Shown in pieces: positions 1 to 8,527 of a stretch of DNA of 64,000 bases. This DNA is from Candidatus Binatia bacterium (lineage in GTDB: Bacteria; Desulfobacterota; Binatia; HRBIN30), in contig CALAMI010000011.1 in NCBI GenBank assembly GCA_937925685.1, positions 248,001 through 312,000 on the forward strand, read 5' to 3'. The notes under the pieces were generated by a model. The model was given only the letters and a program-made list of their open reading frames with translations, ran no database searches and had not been told where the DNA came from. Numbering within the stretch: the first letter of the stretch is position 1; every line of letters begins with the position of its first letter. A program made the position numbers and the translations under genes.

Positions 1-1916
1 ACGCCGAACAGTTGCTGGCGAGCCGAGGGGCCGAGAGATCGGCCGCTTAACAGGAGGTGCCGCGGATTGTACTCGGGATGCCGTACCACCAGGCCGATCT
101 CGTCGGCTGTTCGGTCTGCGGGAATGGCAAACCCCACGAGGCCGGCGGCATTGGTTTGGAGGTGAGCGATCAGCCGGTCCACGCCGGCGGTTACCCGCAC
201 CTCTGCTCCCTCGATAGGCCGCAGCTCTCCACTGGGTTCGGGGTCGTTGTCGAACACGAATACCCGCGCCGTGCGTCCGTCAGGTGCGCGCTCCACGCGC
301 ACGGCGAGATCTTTGAGCCAAATCATCGGTTCGCCCGTGATCGTGCGCATCCCGATCCGTTCCGGGTGCCGCGCTGGGTTGGCACGCAGCTCGACCCGCT
401 GGGATGCCATGCCGTGGTCGGAGGTGATGACGAACAGCGTCGAGTGGAAAAGTCCTTTCCGCTGCAACACGTCGAGTACGACCCCGAGGCGGCGGTCGGT
501 TTCTGCCACGGCAGCGCGCAATCCGGCGCCGTGGGGGCCATATTCATGCCCGGCACCATCGGTAAGTGCGAACTCGTGTGCGATAAACGCCGGCGGGGGT
601 AGGGCAGGGTCGTCGAGCAAGGCCACAAGTTGCGCTAAACCACGGGCATCGAGAATGGCCTCGCGGTGTACGCTCTCTTTGCCCTCGGCTCGGTAGCGAG
701 GGTCGATGTGCTCGACGAACTCGGCGGTGTAAGCGCGTAAACGGTCCCGCGGGCCGAGAAGGCGTTGCTCGAGTGCGGCGTGGTGCGCCCCCCGACTTTG
801 CGGCTCATGGATGCTGACAGTGAGGACGTTCGCCCCCAGTACGCGTCGAAAGGCCTCGTAGAGCGTCTCCACGTCGCTGCCGAGAAAGCCTTCCGTTAGC
901 ATGCCTTGTGCTTGCGGAGCGAGCGGCTCGCGACGCGCTCGATCGTAGTACGTTGGGTTGACAATATCATGGTGGCCACACCATGCGCCGGTGAGGATCG
1001 TGGCGTGGCTTGGCCACGTAATGCTGGGGAAATTCACCATAGAGCCGAAGGAAAACCATGCGCTAGAGTCCAGTAGCTGTCGCAAATGTTTGACTGCAGG
1101 ATCGCCGCTGGCCCACAAGTGAACGAGTTCGGAATGACTCAGGCCGTCCAATACGATCAAGTACACTCGCTCCGGTTTACGTCCGCAAGGGGATTGGAGA
1201 ATTTCATGGAGCACCCGACCATCCTGCCGCTCCAGGTACACATCCGGCTTCACGCCGCGTTCCGAAGCTCGCAGCCCGCTCCAGTCGCGCCCGTCAATGA
1301 GGGGGAACTTCATGATGTGGCAAATCGTCGGAGCAATATCCACGTGTCGTGCGGGCACGGCGTAACGACCGGGCACGATGCTGGGACCGGCGAAAGCCAA
1401 CGGGGCGCGTGACTGCACGACGTCTAATGCGCCATGCTGACCGTGTTGGACGCCAAATGCGTAACACTTCGGGCTGAGGACCAAATCACCCGTGTACGGG
1501 CTGTCGAACAATTGTGCAATGCGTTCGAGAGCGAACGGATAGGAGAGTTCAGTCGGCTCGATAAAAGCACAGTTCGGATCCGCAGTCGGGTAACCCGAGC
1601 GTTCGGCAGCGCGGCACTCTTCGTCCAGGCTAGCCACGGCTTCGGGGGCGGTGCGCTCGATGGGGTTGTCGCCAAGTTGTTCGACGATGCGGAAGGTCTG
1701 GCGACCGTTGGAGCGCCAGCGTTGGAAGCGCAAAAGTCCGCGCCGCGACCACACCTCGTACGTATCTCCGCGGCAAGTCAGCACGAGATCTACTTGATCG
1801 CGAACCTCGGGATCGTCCAGCAATGCGAGCAACGCCCGGTTGCCCGACTCCTCCTGCTCCGGGTCGAGCCCCTGGCCACCGCTGCGTTGCGGCCCCCAAA
1901 TTTGCTCCTCGCTCAT
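1..1916 (-). CDS. Alkaline phosphatase superfamily (NPP-like) protein, partial at left edge, apparently permuted
   Basis: About 638 codons are visible; the C-terminus runs off the left edge. The ATG at 1916 follows a purine-rich site (GAGAAGAAAGAG). The metal-site core of a type I phosphodiesterase/nucleotide pyrophosphatase is present: Asp257 in VYLIVLDGLS, candidate nucleophile Thr300 in PSITWPSH, Asp453/His457 in LTDGAGHEYG and Asp500-His501 in TSDHGM. Oddly, residues 30-200 look like the part that normally FOLLOWS the DHG motif, ending with HGQHGALD (His161 would be the last metal ligand) and the AFAGPSIVPG...VDIAPTI segment. After DHGM the chain instead continues into what looks like an Ig/carboxypeptidase-regulatory type beta domain (IEGAEVRVTAGV). 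No signal peptide is seen, so it is probably cytoplasmic. Substrate unknown. Superfamily assignment is firm; permutation is inferred by eye. Confidence 0.85.
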   Translation of the reverse strand, partial: MSEEQIWGPQRSGGQGLDPEQEESGNRALLALLDDPEVRDQVDLVLTCRGDTYEVWSRRGLLRFQRWRSNGRQTFRIVEQLGDNPIERTAPEAVASLDEECRAAERSGYPTADPNCAFIEPTELSYPFALERIAQLFDSPYTGDLVLSPKCYAFGVQHGQHGALDVVQSRAPLAFAGPSIVPGRYAVPARHVDIAPTICHIMKFPLIDGRDWSGLRASERGVKPDVYLERQDGRVLHEILQSPCGRKPERVYLIVLDGLSHSELVHLWASGDPAVKHLRQLLDSSAWFSFGSMVNFPSITWPSHATILTGAWCGHHDIVNPTYYDRARREPLAPQAQGMLTEGFLGSDVETLYEAFRRVLGANVLTVSIHEPQSRGAHHAALEQRLLGPRDRLRAYTAEFVEHIDPRYRAEGKESVHREAILDARGLAQLVALLDDPALPPPAFIAHEFALTDGAGHEYGPHGAGLRAAVAETDRRLGVVLDVLQRKGLFHSTLFVITSDHGMASQRVELRANPARHPERIGMRTITGEPMIWLKDLAVRVERAPDGRTARVFVFDNDPEPSGELRPIEGAEVRVTAGVDRLIAHLQTNAAGLVGFAIPADRTADEIGLVVRHPEYNPRHLLLSGRSLGPSARQQLFG

Positions 1917-2007
1917 CTCTTTCTTCTCCCCATGTTCGTCGCTAGGGGCAACGGGCGGCCCGCTACATAGAAGGGCCGGGTGGAATGTGCTACGCGTGAC
2001 TGTTCAT

Positions 2008-3825
2008 ATGCCGCTGCACCTTCGGGATTTATCCCCACACTCGATCCTCGGTACTGTTGTCGTCAGCCTCACAATCCTTGCCGGCTGCGCAGCGTTTCGC
2101 AAGGGAGCTGATCCTTGGCAGGCGTTTCCCTGGTCGCTCGAGCTTGGCCCATCACAAGTTGCGAGGTCGGTTGAGGTGCCTGCAGAGGCGCACGCTTTGA
2201 GCCGCTTTCTCAAAGCCCAGTTGGCACTCCAAGACGGCGACTTGGAACGAGCCGCCGTGGAACTTTCGGGTGCAGTTGTGGCCGATCCTTCGTCGCCCTT
2301 TTTAAGACGGCGTCTAGGCCTTTTGTACGTACGCCTCGGTCGCCTGAACGAGGCTCGCGAGCAGTTGCAAGCTGCTGTGGATCTCGACGCACGCGACACC
2401 CATTCCCGCATGTTGCTGGCCGGCTTGGCTTCTGCTCTGGGCGACGAAGCAGCTGCCTTGCGCGAGTACGAGGCTGTGCTGACGCAGGAGCCGACAAATC
2501 AAGAGGCCCATTTGTTTCTTGGTGCGCTTCACGCCAAGCAAGCGCGTTACGACGAGGCCATTGACGTGCTCGAGCGCCTGACTCGCCTCAACCCGAGTTC
2601 CTTCCTCGCTTATGCATATCTCGGTCGTGTTTACGCGGCTAAACAGGACTTCGCTGCTGCCGAGCGGTGCTTCAAAGAAGCGCTGCGTTTGAGCCCTGGT
2701 ACAGAGAACTTGTTGTTGGACCTAGCCGAACTTTACCAACTCCAAAACAAACCGCAGGAGGCCATCGAGATTTATCAGCGGATGCTGCAAGCCGATCCGC
2801 ACAGTGCCGTCGTGCGCCGTCGGCTAGGGGGGCTGTACGTGGGCCAAAATCGTTTGGACGAGGCATTGAACGAGTTCAAGGAACTCGAAAAGATCGAAAC
2901 CGATCCACAGGACACGCGCACGAAAATCGGGCTCATTTACTACGAAAAGGGCGACTTGGAAAAGGCAGTCATGGAGTTTTCCCTCGTCCTGGCTGCCGAT
3001 CCGCAGAACTACCGGGTGCGGTATTATCTCGGTGCCGTGTTCGCCGATTTACGCGACTTCGATCGCGCCGTGGTGGAATTCGACCAGATCCCCCAAGAAG
3101 CGGAGTTTTACGCGGACGCACAAACGCAGATTGCCGCCATTCGCCAGCGCCAAGGCCGTCTCGACGAGGCCATTGCGGCGATGCACCGCGCTCTAGAAGC
3201 GAAGCCCGAAAACGATGATTTCCGTAGCTTTTTGGCCTCGCTGTACCGGGAAAAAGGGCAGTTACGAAAAGCCATCGAGATCGTGGAGCAATTGGTGGAA
3301 AAATCGCCGCAGAACGATCGCTACCACTTCACCTTGGGGGCGCTTTACGACGAGGCAAAGGACAAGGAGGCGTGCATCCGCCACATGCGCAAAGCGATCG
3401 AACTCAACCCGGACAACGCCCCAGCACTGAATTACTTGGGTTACACCTTTGCGGAGCAAGGTGTGAACCTCGACGAGGCCGAGGAGTTGATTCGCCGAGC
3501 GCTCAAGATCGAGCCGAACGATGGATATTACATCGATAGTTTGGCCTGGGTGTATTACCAGCGCGGGGACTATCGCAAGGCCATCGAGCTGTTGGAGCGA
3601 GCGATGGAGCTGGTGAGCGACGACCCGACGATTACGGAGCATTTGGCGGACGCGTACCTCAAGGTGGGTCGCAGCCAGGAAGCGCTCAATCTCTTTCAGC
3701 AAGCGTTCAAGCGCGCCAAGGATCGCGATCAAATCCGGCGCCTCCAAGCGAAAATCGAAGCCCTTGGAGGCAAACCGGAAACAGCCGAGCAATCCACAGA
3801 GAATAAGGGGGGTGCGAACCCGTGA
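2008..3825 (+). CDS. TPR-repeat lipoprotein
   Basis: A 605-residue protein starting at ATG 2008 (an in-frame GTG at 1996 is an alternative; neither has a clear Shine-Dalgarno). It begins with a lipoprotein signal peptide with lipobox LAGC (Cys27). The rest is an almost continuous array of 34-residue tetratricopeptide repeats, about 14 by eye, with the usual A-x-x-x-L/Y-G-x-A spacing and helix-turn-helix rhythm. Such proteins are scaffolds for protein-protein contacts; lipidation predicts a membrane-anchored periplasmic position. It is the first gene of a tight run: its stop overlaps the GTG of the next lipoprotein gene. The partner is unknown; co-transcription with an LolB-like lipoprotein and a peptide importer suggests an envelope role. 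Family certain, function inferred. Confidence 0.93.
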   Translation: MPLHLRDLSPHSILGTVVVSLTILAGCAAFRKGADPWQAFPWSLELGPSQVARSVEVPAEAHALSRFLKAQLALQDGDLERAAVELSGAVVADPSSPFLRRRLGLLYVRLGRLNEAREQLQAAVDLDARDTHSRMLLAGLASALGDEAAALREYEAVLTQEPTNQEAHLFLGALHAKQARYDEAIDVLERLTRLNPSSFLAYAYLGRVYAAKQDFAAAERCFKEALRLSPGTENLLLDLAELYQLQNKPQEAIEIYQRMLQADPHSAVVRRRLGGLYVGQNRLDEALNEFKELEKIETDPQDTRTKIGLIYYEKGDLEKAVMEFSLVLAADPQNYRVRYYLGAVFADLRDFDRAVVEFDQIPQEAEFYADAQTQIAAIRQRQGRLDEAIAAMHRALEAKPENDDFRSFLASLYREKGQLRKAIEIVEQLVEKSPQNDRYHFTLGALYDEAKDKEACIRHMRKAIELNPDNAPALNYLGYTFAEQGVNLDEAEELIRRALKIEPNDGYYIDSLAWVYYQRGDYRKAIELLERAMELVSDDPTITEHLADAYLKVGRSQEALNLFQQAFKRAKDRDQIRRLQAKIEALGGKPETAEQSTENKGGANP

Positions 3826-4634
3826 GGCGCGTGCCCCGTTGCGTCAGCGTGCTGCTGCTGGGGGGCGTTGTGGTCGGGGCTGGTTGCAGTGCGCCCGCCC
3901 GACGCGCGAGCATCGCCGTTGGTGCCCCCATCGACCGAGGGGAAGTGAGTGCCGCTTTCGCGGAGCGGGCCAAGTTCTTGCACAGCCTGAAGGCATTGGC
4001 CAAGTTGCGGTATACCGATCCGCGCGAGCGATACTCCTCACGCCAAGCCATTGCCGTGGCGAGGCCCGATCGAGTGCGCGTCGAAGTGACTTCGATCATG
4101 GGCACCGTTTTCGTCCTTGCGGCTCGAAACCAGCGTTTGAGCGCTTACTGGCCAGAGGAGAACACGGCATTCGAAGGGCTGGCCACACCGGAACATGTGT
4201 GGCGCTATACCCGTTTGTGGATGCCGCTCGACACGTTGGTCGACGTGCTTCTAGCCGTGCCTGGGGGTGGGCAAGCCGAACCGACACCATGCCCGGAAGA
4301 GGACGCGCAATATGTCTGTTTGCGCCAAGCAAGCGCCGGGCAGGGTGCCGTGATGGTTGCGCTTGACGGTAGAGGTCTCCCGGTCGAGGCGGTGGAACGC
4401 AGTGCGGTGGATGGTTCGGTGCTGTGGCGGGCACGGTACCTCGGGTACAGCGAGGATACGGTGCCCCCCGCGGCGGAGCACATTGTGATCGATGTGCCTC
4501 GATATCGTCGCTCGGTTTCCCTCGAGTTGAGCGACATCGAAATCAACCCGCCCCTGGGCGACGATGCCTTTGCCCTGGATTTGCCGCCGGGCGTGCGGGT
4601 GGTGGATCTGGACGAGCAGGAGGGCGGGGAGTGA
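3822..4634 (+). CDS. LolB/DUF4292-like outer-membrane lipoprotein
   Basis: A 270-residue lipoprotein starting at GTG 3822, which overlaps the stop codon of the TPR gene (GTGA) and is preceded by a G-rich site (AAGGGGGG). The signal peptide ends in VGAGC (Cys22). The body has the beta-strand pattern of the LolA/LolB-like fold: a segment with a Tyr-Thr-Asp-Pro stretch, a 'RPDRVRVEV' strand, 'MGTVFVLAARNQRLSAYWPEE', and a late DIEINPPLGDDAF strand, as in DUF4292 proteins. LolB-like proteins bind lipids or lipoproteins at the outer membrane; whether this one does is inference. It is translationally coupled on both sides, to the TPR lipoprotein and the peptide-binding protein. Confidence 0.8.
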   Translation: MRRVPRCVSVLLLGGVVVGAGCSAPARRASIAVGAPIDRGEVSAAFAERAKFLHSLKALAKLRYTDPRERYSSRQAIAVARPDRVRVEVTSIMGTVFVLAARNQRLSAYWPEENTAFEGLATPEHVWRYTRLWMPLDTLVDVLLAVPGGGQAEPTPCPEEDAQYVCLRQASAGQGAVMVALDGRGLPVEAVERSAVDGSVLWRARYLGYSEDTVPPAAEHIVIDVPRYRRSVSLELSDIEINPPLGDDAFALDLPPGVRVVDLDEQEGGE

Positions 4635-6328
4635 AGTGGAGCCTACCCTGGCTGTTCGGGGGTCTGCTGATCTTGGCCAGTTGCTCGCGCGAGGGCTCGA
4701 ACAACCCGGGTCCACACAAGGCGCGTCCGCGGTTGTTGACCACGGCAACCATCAGCGACCCGAAGACGTTCAACCCCATCCTTTCGGTCGACGCCGCTTC
4801 GGGTGCGGCGACAGGCGATTTGTTCGAAGGTTTGGTCCGTACGAATCCCTTGACGACGGAGCAGGAACCGCTGCTGGCGGAACGCTGGGAGGTGGACGGC
4901 AGCGGTACGCAGTGGACGTTCTATTTGCGCCGCAACGTGCGTTGGTTCGACGGGCAGCCGTTTACCGCAGCGGATGTGCTGTTTACGTTTCGCCTCGTCT
5001 TCGACGAGAGAGTTCCGAACAGCTTTCGGCATGTTCTCCTCGTCGATGGTCAAGCACCTAAAATCGAGCCCATCGACGAGTTCACCGTGCGCTTTACGCT
5101 TCCACGACCCTTTGCGCCGTTTCTCAGTGCGGTGGGAATTCCCTTGCTTCCGAAGCACGTCCTCGAACCGGCAGTGGAGAATGGAACGTTCGCCCAACAG
5201 TGGGCCATCGACACCGCGCCAGAGAAATTGATCGGCACCGGCCCTTACCGGATGACGCGTTTCGTGCCGGCACAGTTTATCGAGTTTCAACGGAATCCTG
5301 ATTACTGGATGCGAGACGACCGCGACGCCGCGCTACCGTATCTTCCCGGGCGGGTGCAACTGATCGTGCCCGATCAGGACACGACCTACCTCAAATTCAT
5401 GGCCGGCCAGACCGACGTACACTACCCGCGCCCCGAAGAAATTGCGGAGCTGCGGCAAAAAGCAGATGCTTTACGAATTTCCGTGCAGGAGGTCGGGCTC
5501 GATCCGGGGTCGACCTTCGTGGCGTTCAACCGCAACCCGGCTCACTATGTCCGCGACGGCAAGCGCGATCCTCGCCTCGATTGGTTTACCGATCGCAACT
5601 TCTTGCGCGCGATTGCGCATTCCATCGACAAGCAGTCGATGATCGTCAACTGCCTCAACGGTTACGGGAAACCGGCGGTGGCAGAAATCTCTCCGGAAAA
5701 CAAGCTGTATCACAACCCCAACTTGCAAGACTACAAGTACGATTTGGATCTGGCACGCAAGATCCTCGAGGACGCGGGTTACCGTGATCGCAATGGCGAT
5801 GGCTGGCGTGAAGATCCGCGTGGCAACACCCTCGAATTCTCCTTGACCACGAATGCCGGCAATCAAGTTCGTGAAAAGATGTGCTCGATCCTGAAAGAGG
5901 ACTGGACCAAGCTTGGCATGAAGGTGCACTATCGTCCCCTGGATTTTCAGACGCTGGTGGAAAAGCTCAGCACGAATTACGATTGGGATGCCATCTTGAT
6001 CGGCTTCACCGGCACGATCGAGCCCAACAACAGTGCGAACTTCTTGCGCTCCAGTGGCAACCTGCACTTTTGGCATCCGAATCAACCCGAGCCGGCGACT
6101 GCTTGGGAGGCAGAAATCGATCAACTCCTGGATCAAGGTTCGCGCGAGCTCGACCCCCAGAAACGGCGGCAGTACTACTGGCGGATTCAAGAAATCTTGC
6201 ACGAGGAGTTGCCGATTATCATGACCGTGCGCGACTTGCGCTTCGTGGCTTACCGCAACGTGGTGCAAAACTTCCGGCCCACCGTCTGGGGATTGTATCG
6301 GCCGGAACTGATTCGCTTCGCGGAGTGA
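4631..6328 (+). CDS. Peptide/oligopeptide ABC transporter substrate-binding lipoprotein (SBP_bac_5)
   Basis: 565 residues from GTG 4631, which overlaps the preceding stop (GTGA) and lies behind AGGAGGGCGGGGA. The lipobox is LASC (Cys18). The sequence has the full family 5 solute-binding layout: an early DPKTFNPILSVDAASG segment, FEGLVR, the WTFYLRRNVRWFDGQPFTA-type signature, GTGPYRM near residue 205, and a C-terminal LIGFTG...EPNN region. Length is normal for DppA/OppA-type proteins. It would capture peptides or other nickel/opine-type ligands in the periplasm and deliver them to the two permeases encoded next. Ligand cannot be deduced. No ATPase gene accompanies the set. Confidence 0.93.
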   Translation: MKWSLPWLFGGLLILASCSREGSNNPGPHKARPRLLTTATISDPKTFNPILSVDAASGAATGDLFEGLVRTNPLTTEQEPLLAERWEVDGSGTQWTFYLRRNVRWFDGQPFTAADVLFTFRLVFDERVPNSFRHVLLVDGQAPKIEPIDEFTVRFTLPRPFAPFLSAVGIPLLPKHVLEPAVENGTFAQQWAIDTAPEKLIGTGPYRMTRFVPAQFIEFQRNPDYWMRDDRDAALPYLPGRVQLIVPDQDTTYLKFMAGQTDVHYPRPEEIAELRQKADALRISVQEVGLDPGSTFVAFNRNPAHYVRDGKRDPRLDWFTDRNFLRAIAHSIDKQSMIVNCLNGYGKPAVAEISPENKLYHNPNLQDYKYDLDLARKILEDAGYRDRNGDGWREDPRGNTLEFSLTTNAGNQVREKMCSILKEDWTKLGMKVHYRPLDFQTLVEKLSTNYDWDAILIGFTGTIEPNNSANFLRSSGNLHFWHPNQPEPATAWEAEIDQLLDQGSRELDPQKRRQYYWRIQEILHEELPIIMTVRDLRFVAYRNVVQNFRPTVWGLYRPELIRFAE

Positions 6329-6400
6329 TCGAGGATCGCCGGTCCCAGGATTGGCAGAGGACGGCGCTGGCGTGAGTTGACACGACGGGGAGAGGACACC

Positions 6401-7384
6401 ATGGGTGGTTACCTGATCCGACGGCTGCTGCAGATGATCCCCTTGCTGTTCGGGATTACCTTCCTGTCCTTCTTGATCATGAGCCTGGCGCCGGGAAACT
6501 TTTTCACCCAACTGCGGATGAACCCGGCAATTTCCCCTGAGCTCGTGCGCCAACTCGAGGTGCAATTCGGCTACGGGGACCCACTGCTGGTCCAGTACGC
6601 CAAGTGGGTCTGGCGCGTGTTGCATCTGGATTTGGGGATGTCGGTGGCTTACCGGGTCAACGTCGCCGACCTCATCGCCATGCGGGCGGGGAACACCATC
6701 ATTTTAGCGGTAACGAGCATGCTGATCGCTTGGGGCCTGGCGATTCCCATGGGGGTTCTCGTGGCATTACGCCCGAACTCCTGGCTCGACCGCGCCCTGT
6801 CTTTTGCGGCGTTCTTTTGGATGTCGTTGCCGAGCTTTTTCTTTGCCTTTCTCCTGATGTACTTGGCGTTACAGACGGGTTGGTTTCCGGTGGGTGGAAC
6901 GATTTCCGTGCATTACGCGGAACTCGACTGGTGGGGGAAAATCGTGGATCGAGTTCGACACTTGGTGTTGCCCGCGTTGGTTCTCGGCACGGCTGGTTTG
7001 GCCAGTTTGATGCGCTTGATGCGGGCGAACATTCTCGAAATCAAACAAGCAGATTTCGTGCGGACCGCTCGTGCCAAGGGTGTGCCGGAATCCGTGGTGG
7101 TGCGCCGTCACATTTTGCGCAATGCGCTGAACCCATTTGTGACCCTGGCGGGTGCGGAGTTGGGAGAGTTGCTCGGCGGCGCCGCCTTGGTGGAGGCTGT
7201 GATGAACTTGCAGGGAATGGGCACGCTCATTCTCGAAGCCGTGCAGAAGCTCGACACTTATGTGGTCATGGGCTCGATTTTGATTGGCTCGATCTTGTTG
7301 CTCATCGGTAACCTGCTTGCTGACTTGTTGCTGACCGTGGTCGATCCGCGGATCGATTTTACCCGCCTGCAGCGCGAGGGATAA
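6401..7384 (+). CDS. DppB/OppB-type ABC transporter permease
   Basis: 327 residues; ATG 6401 is preceded by GGGGAGAGG. The chain starts with the conserved first membrane segment (YLIRRLLQMIPLLFGITFL), followed by a periplasmic stretch and five further hydrophobic helices. The cytoplasmic EAA coupling loop is intact near residues 215-235 (DFVRTARAKGVPESVVVRRH), so the permease should be able to dock an ATPase. It is the first of two inner-membrane subunits of a peptide importer and sits 72 bases after the binding protein. Normal family length, no defects. Confidence 0.95.
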   Translation: MGGYLIRRLLQMIPLLFGITFLSFLIMSLAPGNFFTQLRMNPAISPELVRQLEVQFGYGDPLLVQYAKWVWRVLHLDLGMSVAYRVNVADLIAMRAGNTIILAVTSMLIAWGLAIPMGVLVALRPNSWLDRALSFAAFFWMSLPSFFFAFLLMYLALQTGWFPVGGTISVHYAELDWWGKIVDRVRHLVLPALVLGTAGLASLMRLMRANILEIKQADFVRTARAKGVPESVVVRRHILRNALNPFVTLAGAELGELLGGAALVEAVMNLQGMGTLILEAVQKLDTYVVMGSILIGSILLLIGNLLADLLLTVVDPRIDFTRLQREG

Positions 7385-7436
7385 TGCCGGCGCGGGGTCA
7401 CGCCGAGAACTCCAGAGTGCGTCTAGGGGACGAGCG

Positions 7437-8477
7437 ATGACGAGTGGAGGCCCAGCGACCCTAAAGGGCGACCGCCGCCGAAGAGCAGGGCTGGTTGTCC
7501 ACTTCAGCGTGGGGATCCTTACCACCTTTTACCTGATGGCAATTTTCGCACCGTGGGTGGCACCCTATGACTACACGGAACAAATGCGCGCCTTCCCCCA
7601 CTGCCCGCCTTCGAGTCTGCGAGTGAATCCTCCAGGGCGTTGGCACGAGGGCATTTTTTACACTTACCCGCAACGTCTCGTCGATCCGATGACGCGCCGG
7701 TACGAAGAGGATCGATCGAAACGTGTGCCGATCCGGCTATTGAGCGGTGGCCGCTTGTTTACCACACCACCTGGCGAACCCCGGTTTTTTTTGTTCGGTA
7801 CGGACAGTCTTGGTCGGGACTTGTTTTCCCGCATCGTTCACGGGGCGCGGGTGAGTTTGTTCATCGGTGTCATTGGGGTGGCACTGAGTTTCACCATCGG
7901 CATGTTGGTGGGCGCGATTGCTGGATACTGGGGCGGCTGGGTCGACAATGTGGCGATGCGCTTGGTTGAAGTGGTGATGTCGCTGCCTTCGTTTTACTTC
8001 TTGCTCGCCCTGGCTGCGGTCATCCCCCCAAACATCGATCCGGCGACCACCTTTGTACTCATTGTTGTGTTGATGAGCTTTGTTCGTTGGGCCGGGTTCG
8101 CTCGCATTGTGCGCGGCATGGTTGCGTCGCTGAGGGAACGGGAATATGTGCAGGCGGCTCGTGCTTTAGGGGCCACACGCCGCCGGGTGATCGTGGCCCA
8201 CGTGATTCCCGGAACGTTTGGTTACACGATTACCGCAGCGACCTTGAGCATCCCCGGTTTTATTCTAGGCGAGAGTGCATTGTCGCTGCTGGGTCTTGGC
8301 ATTCAGGAACCGGGGGCGAGCTGGGGCAACTTGCTTGCGACAGCGCGAAGCGTCCAAGTATTGGCCCGACACCCGTGGGTGCTCATTCCTGGGCTTTTCA
8401 TTTTCGCTACGGTCATGGCCTTCAATTTTTTGGGGGACTACTTGCGCGACCGCTTCGATCCGCGCGGGACGAACTAG
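7437..8477 (+). CDS. DppC/OppC-type ABC transporter permease
   Basis: 346 residues from ATG 7437, 52 bases after the DppB-like gene. It has an N-terminal membrane segment (FSVGILTTFYLMAIFAPWVAPYD is interrupted by a charged start), then the FGTDSLGRDLFSR motif that is diagnostic of the DppC/OppC subfamily, and five more membrane helices with the EAA loop EYVQAARALGATRRRVI. The loop between the first helix and FGTDSLGRD is long (about 75 residues), as in some Opp systems. It would pair with the upstream permease to form the membrane channel. The expected ATPase genes do not follow; an MFS gene comes next. Confidence 0.95.
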   Translation: MTSGGPATLKGDRRRRAGLVVHFSVGILTTFYLMAIFAPWVAPYDYTEQMRAFPHCPPSSLRVNPPGRWHEGIFYTYPQRLVDPMTRRYEEDRSKRVPIRLLSGGRLFTTPPGEPRFFLFGTDSLGRDLFSRIVHGARVSLFIGVIGVALSFTIGMLVGAIAGYWGGWVDNVAMRLVEVVMSLPSFYFLLALAAVIPPNIDPATTFVLIVVLMSFVRWAGFARIVRGMVASLREREYVQAARALGATRRRVIVAHVIPGTFGYTITAATLSIPGFILGESALSLLGLGIQEPGASWGNLLATARSVQVLARHPWVLIPGLFIFATVMAFNFLGDYLRDRFDPRGTN

Positions 8478-8527
8478 CCTGGGGGGCGTGGCGAGGCCCG
8501 TTGCCCTGTCCTCTTGTTGGAGCTTGC

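Noticed and set aside
8087-8527. Long in-frame extension upstream of the MFS start
   Set aside because: It overlaps the DppC-like gene in another frame; the membrane-helix pattern begins at 8528.
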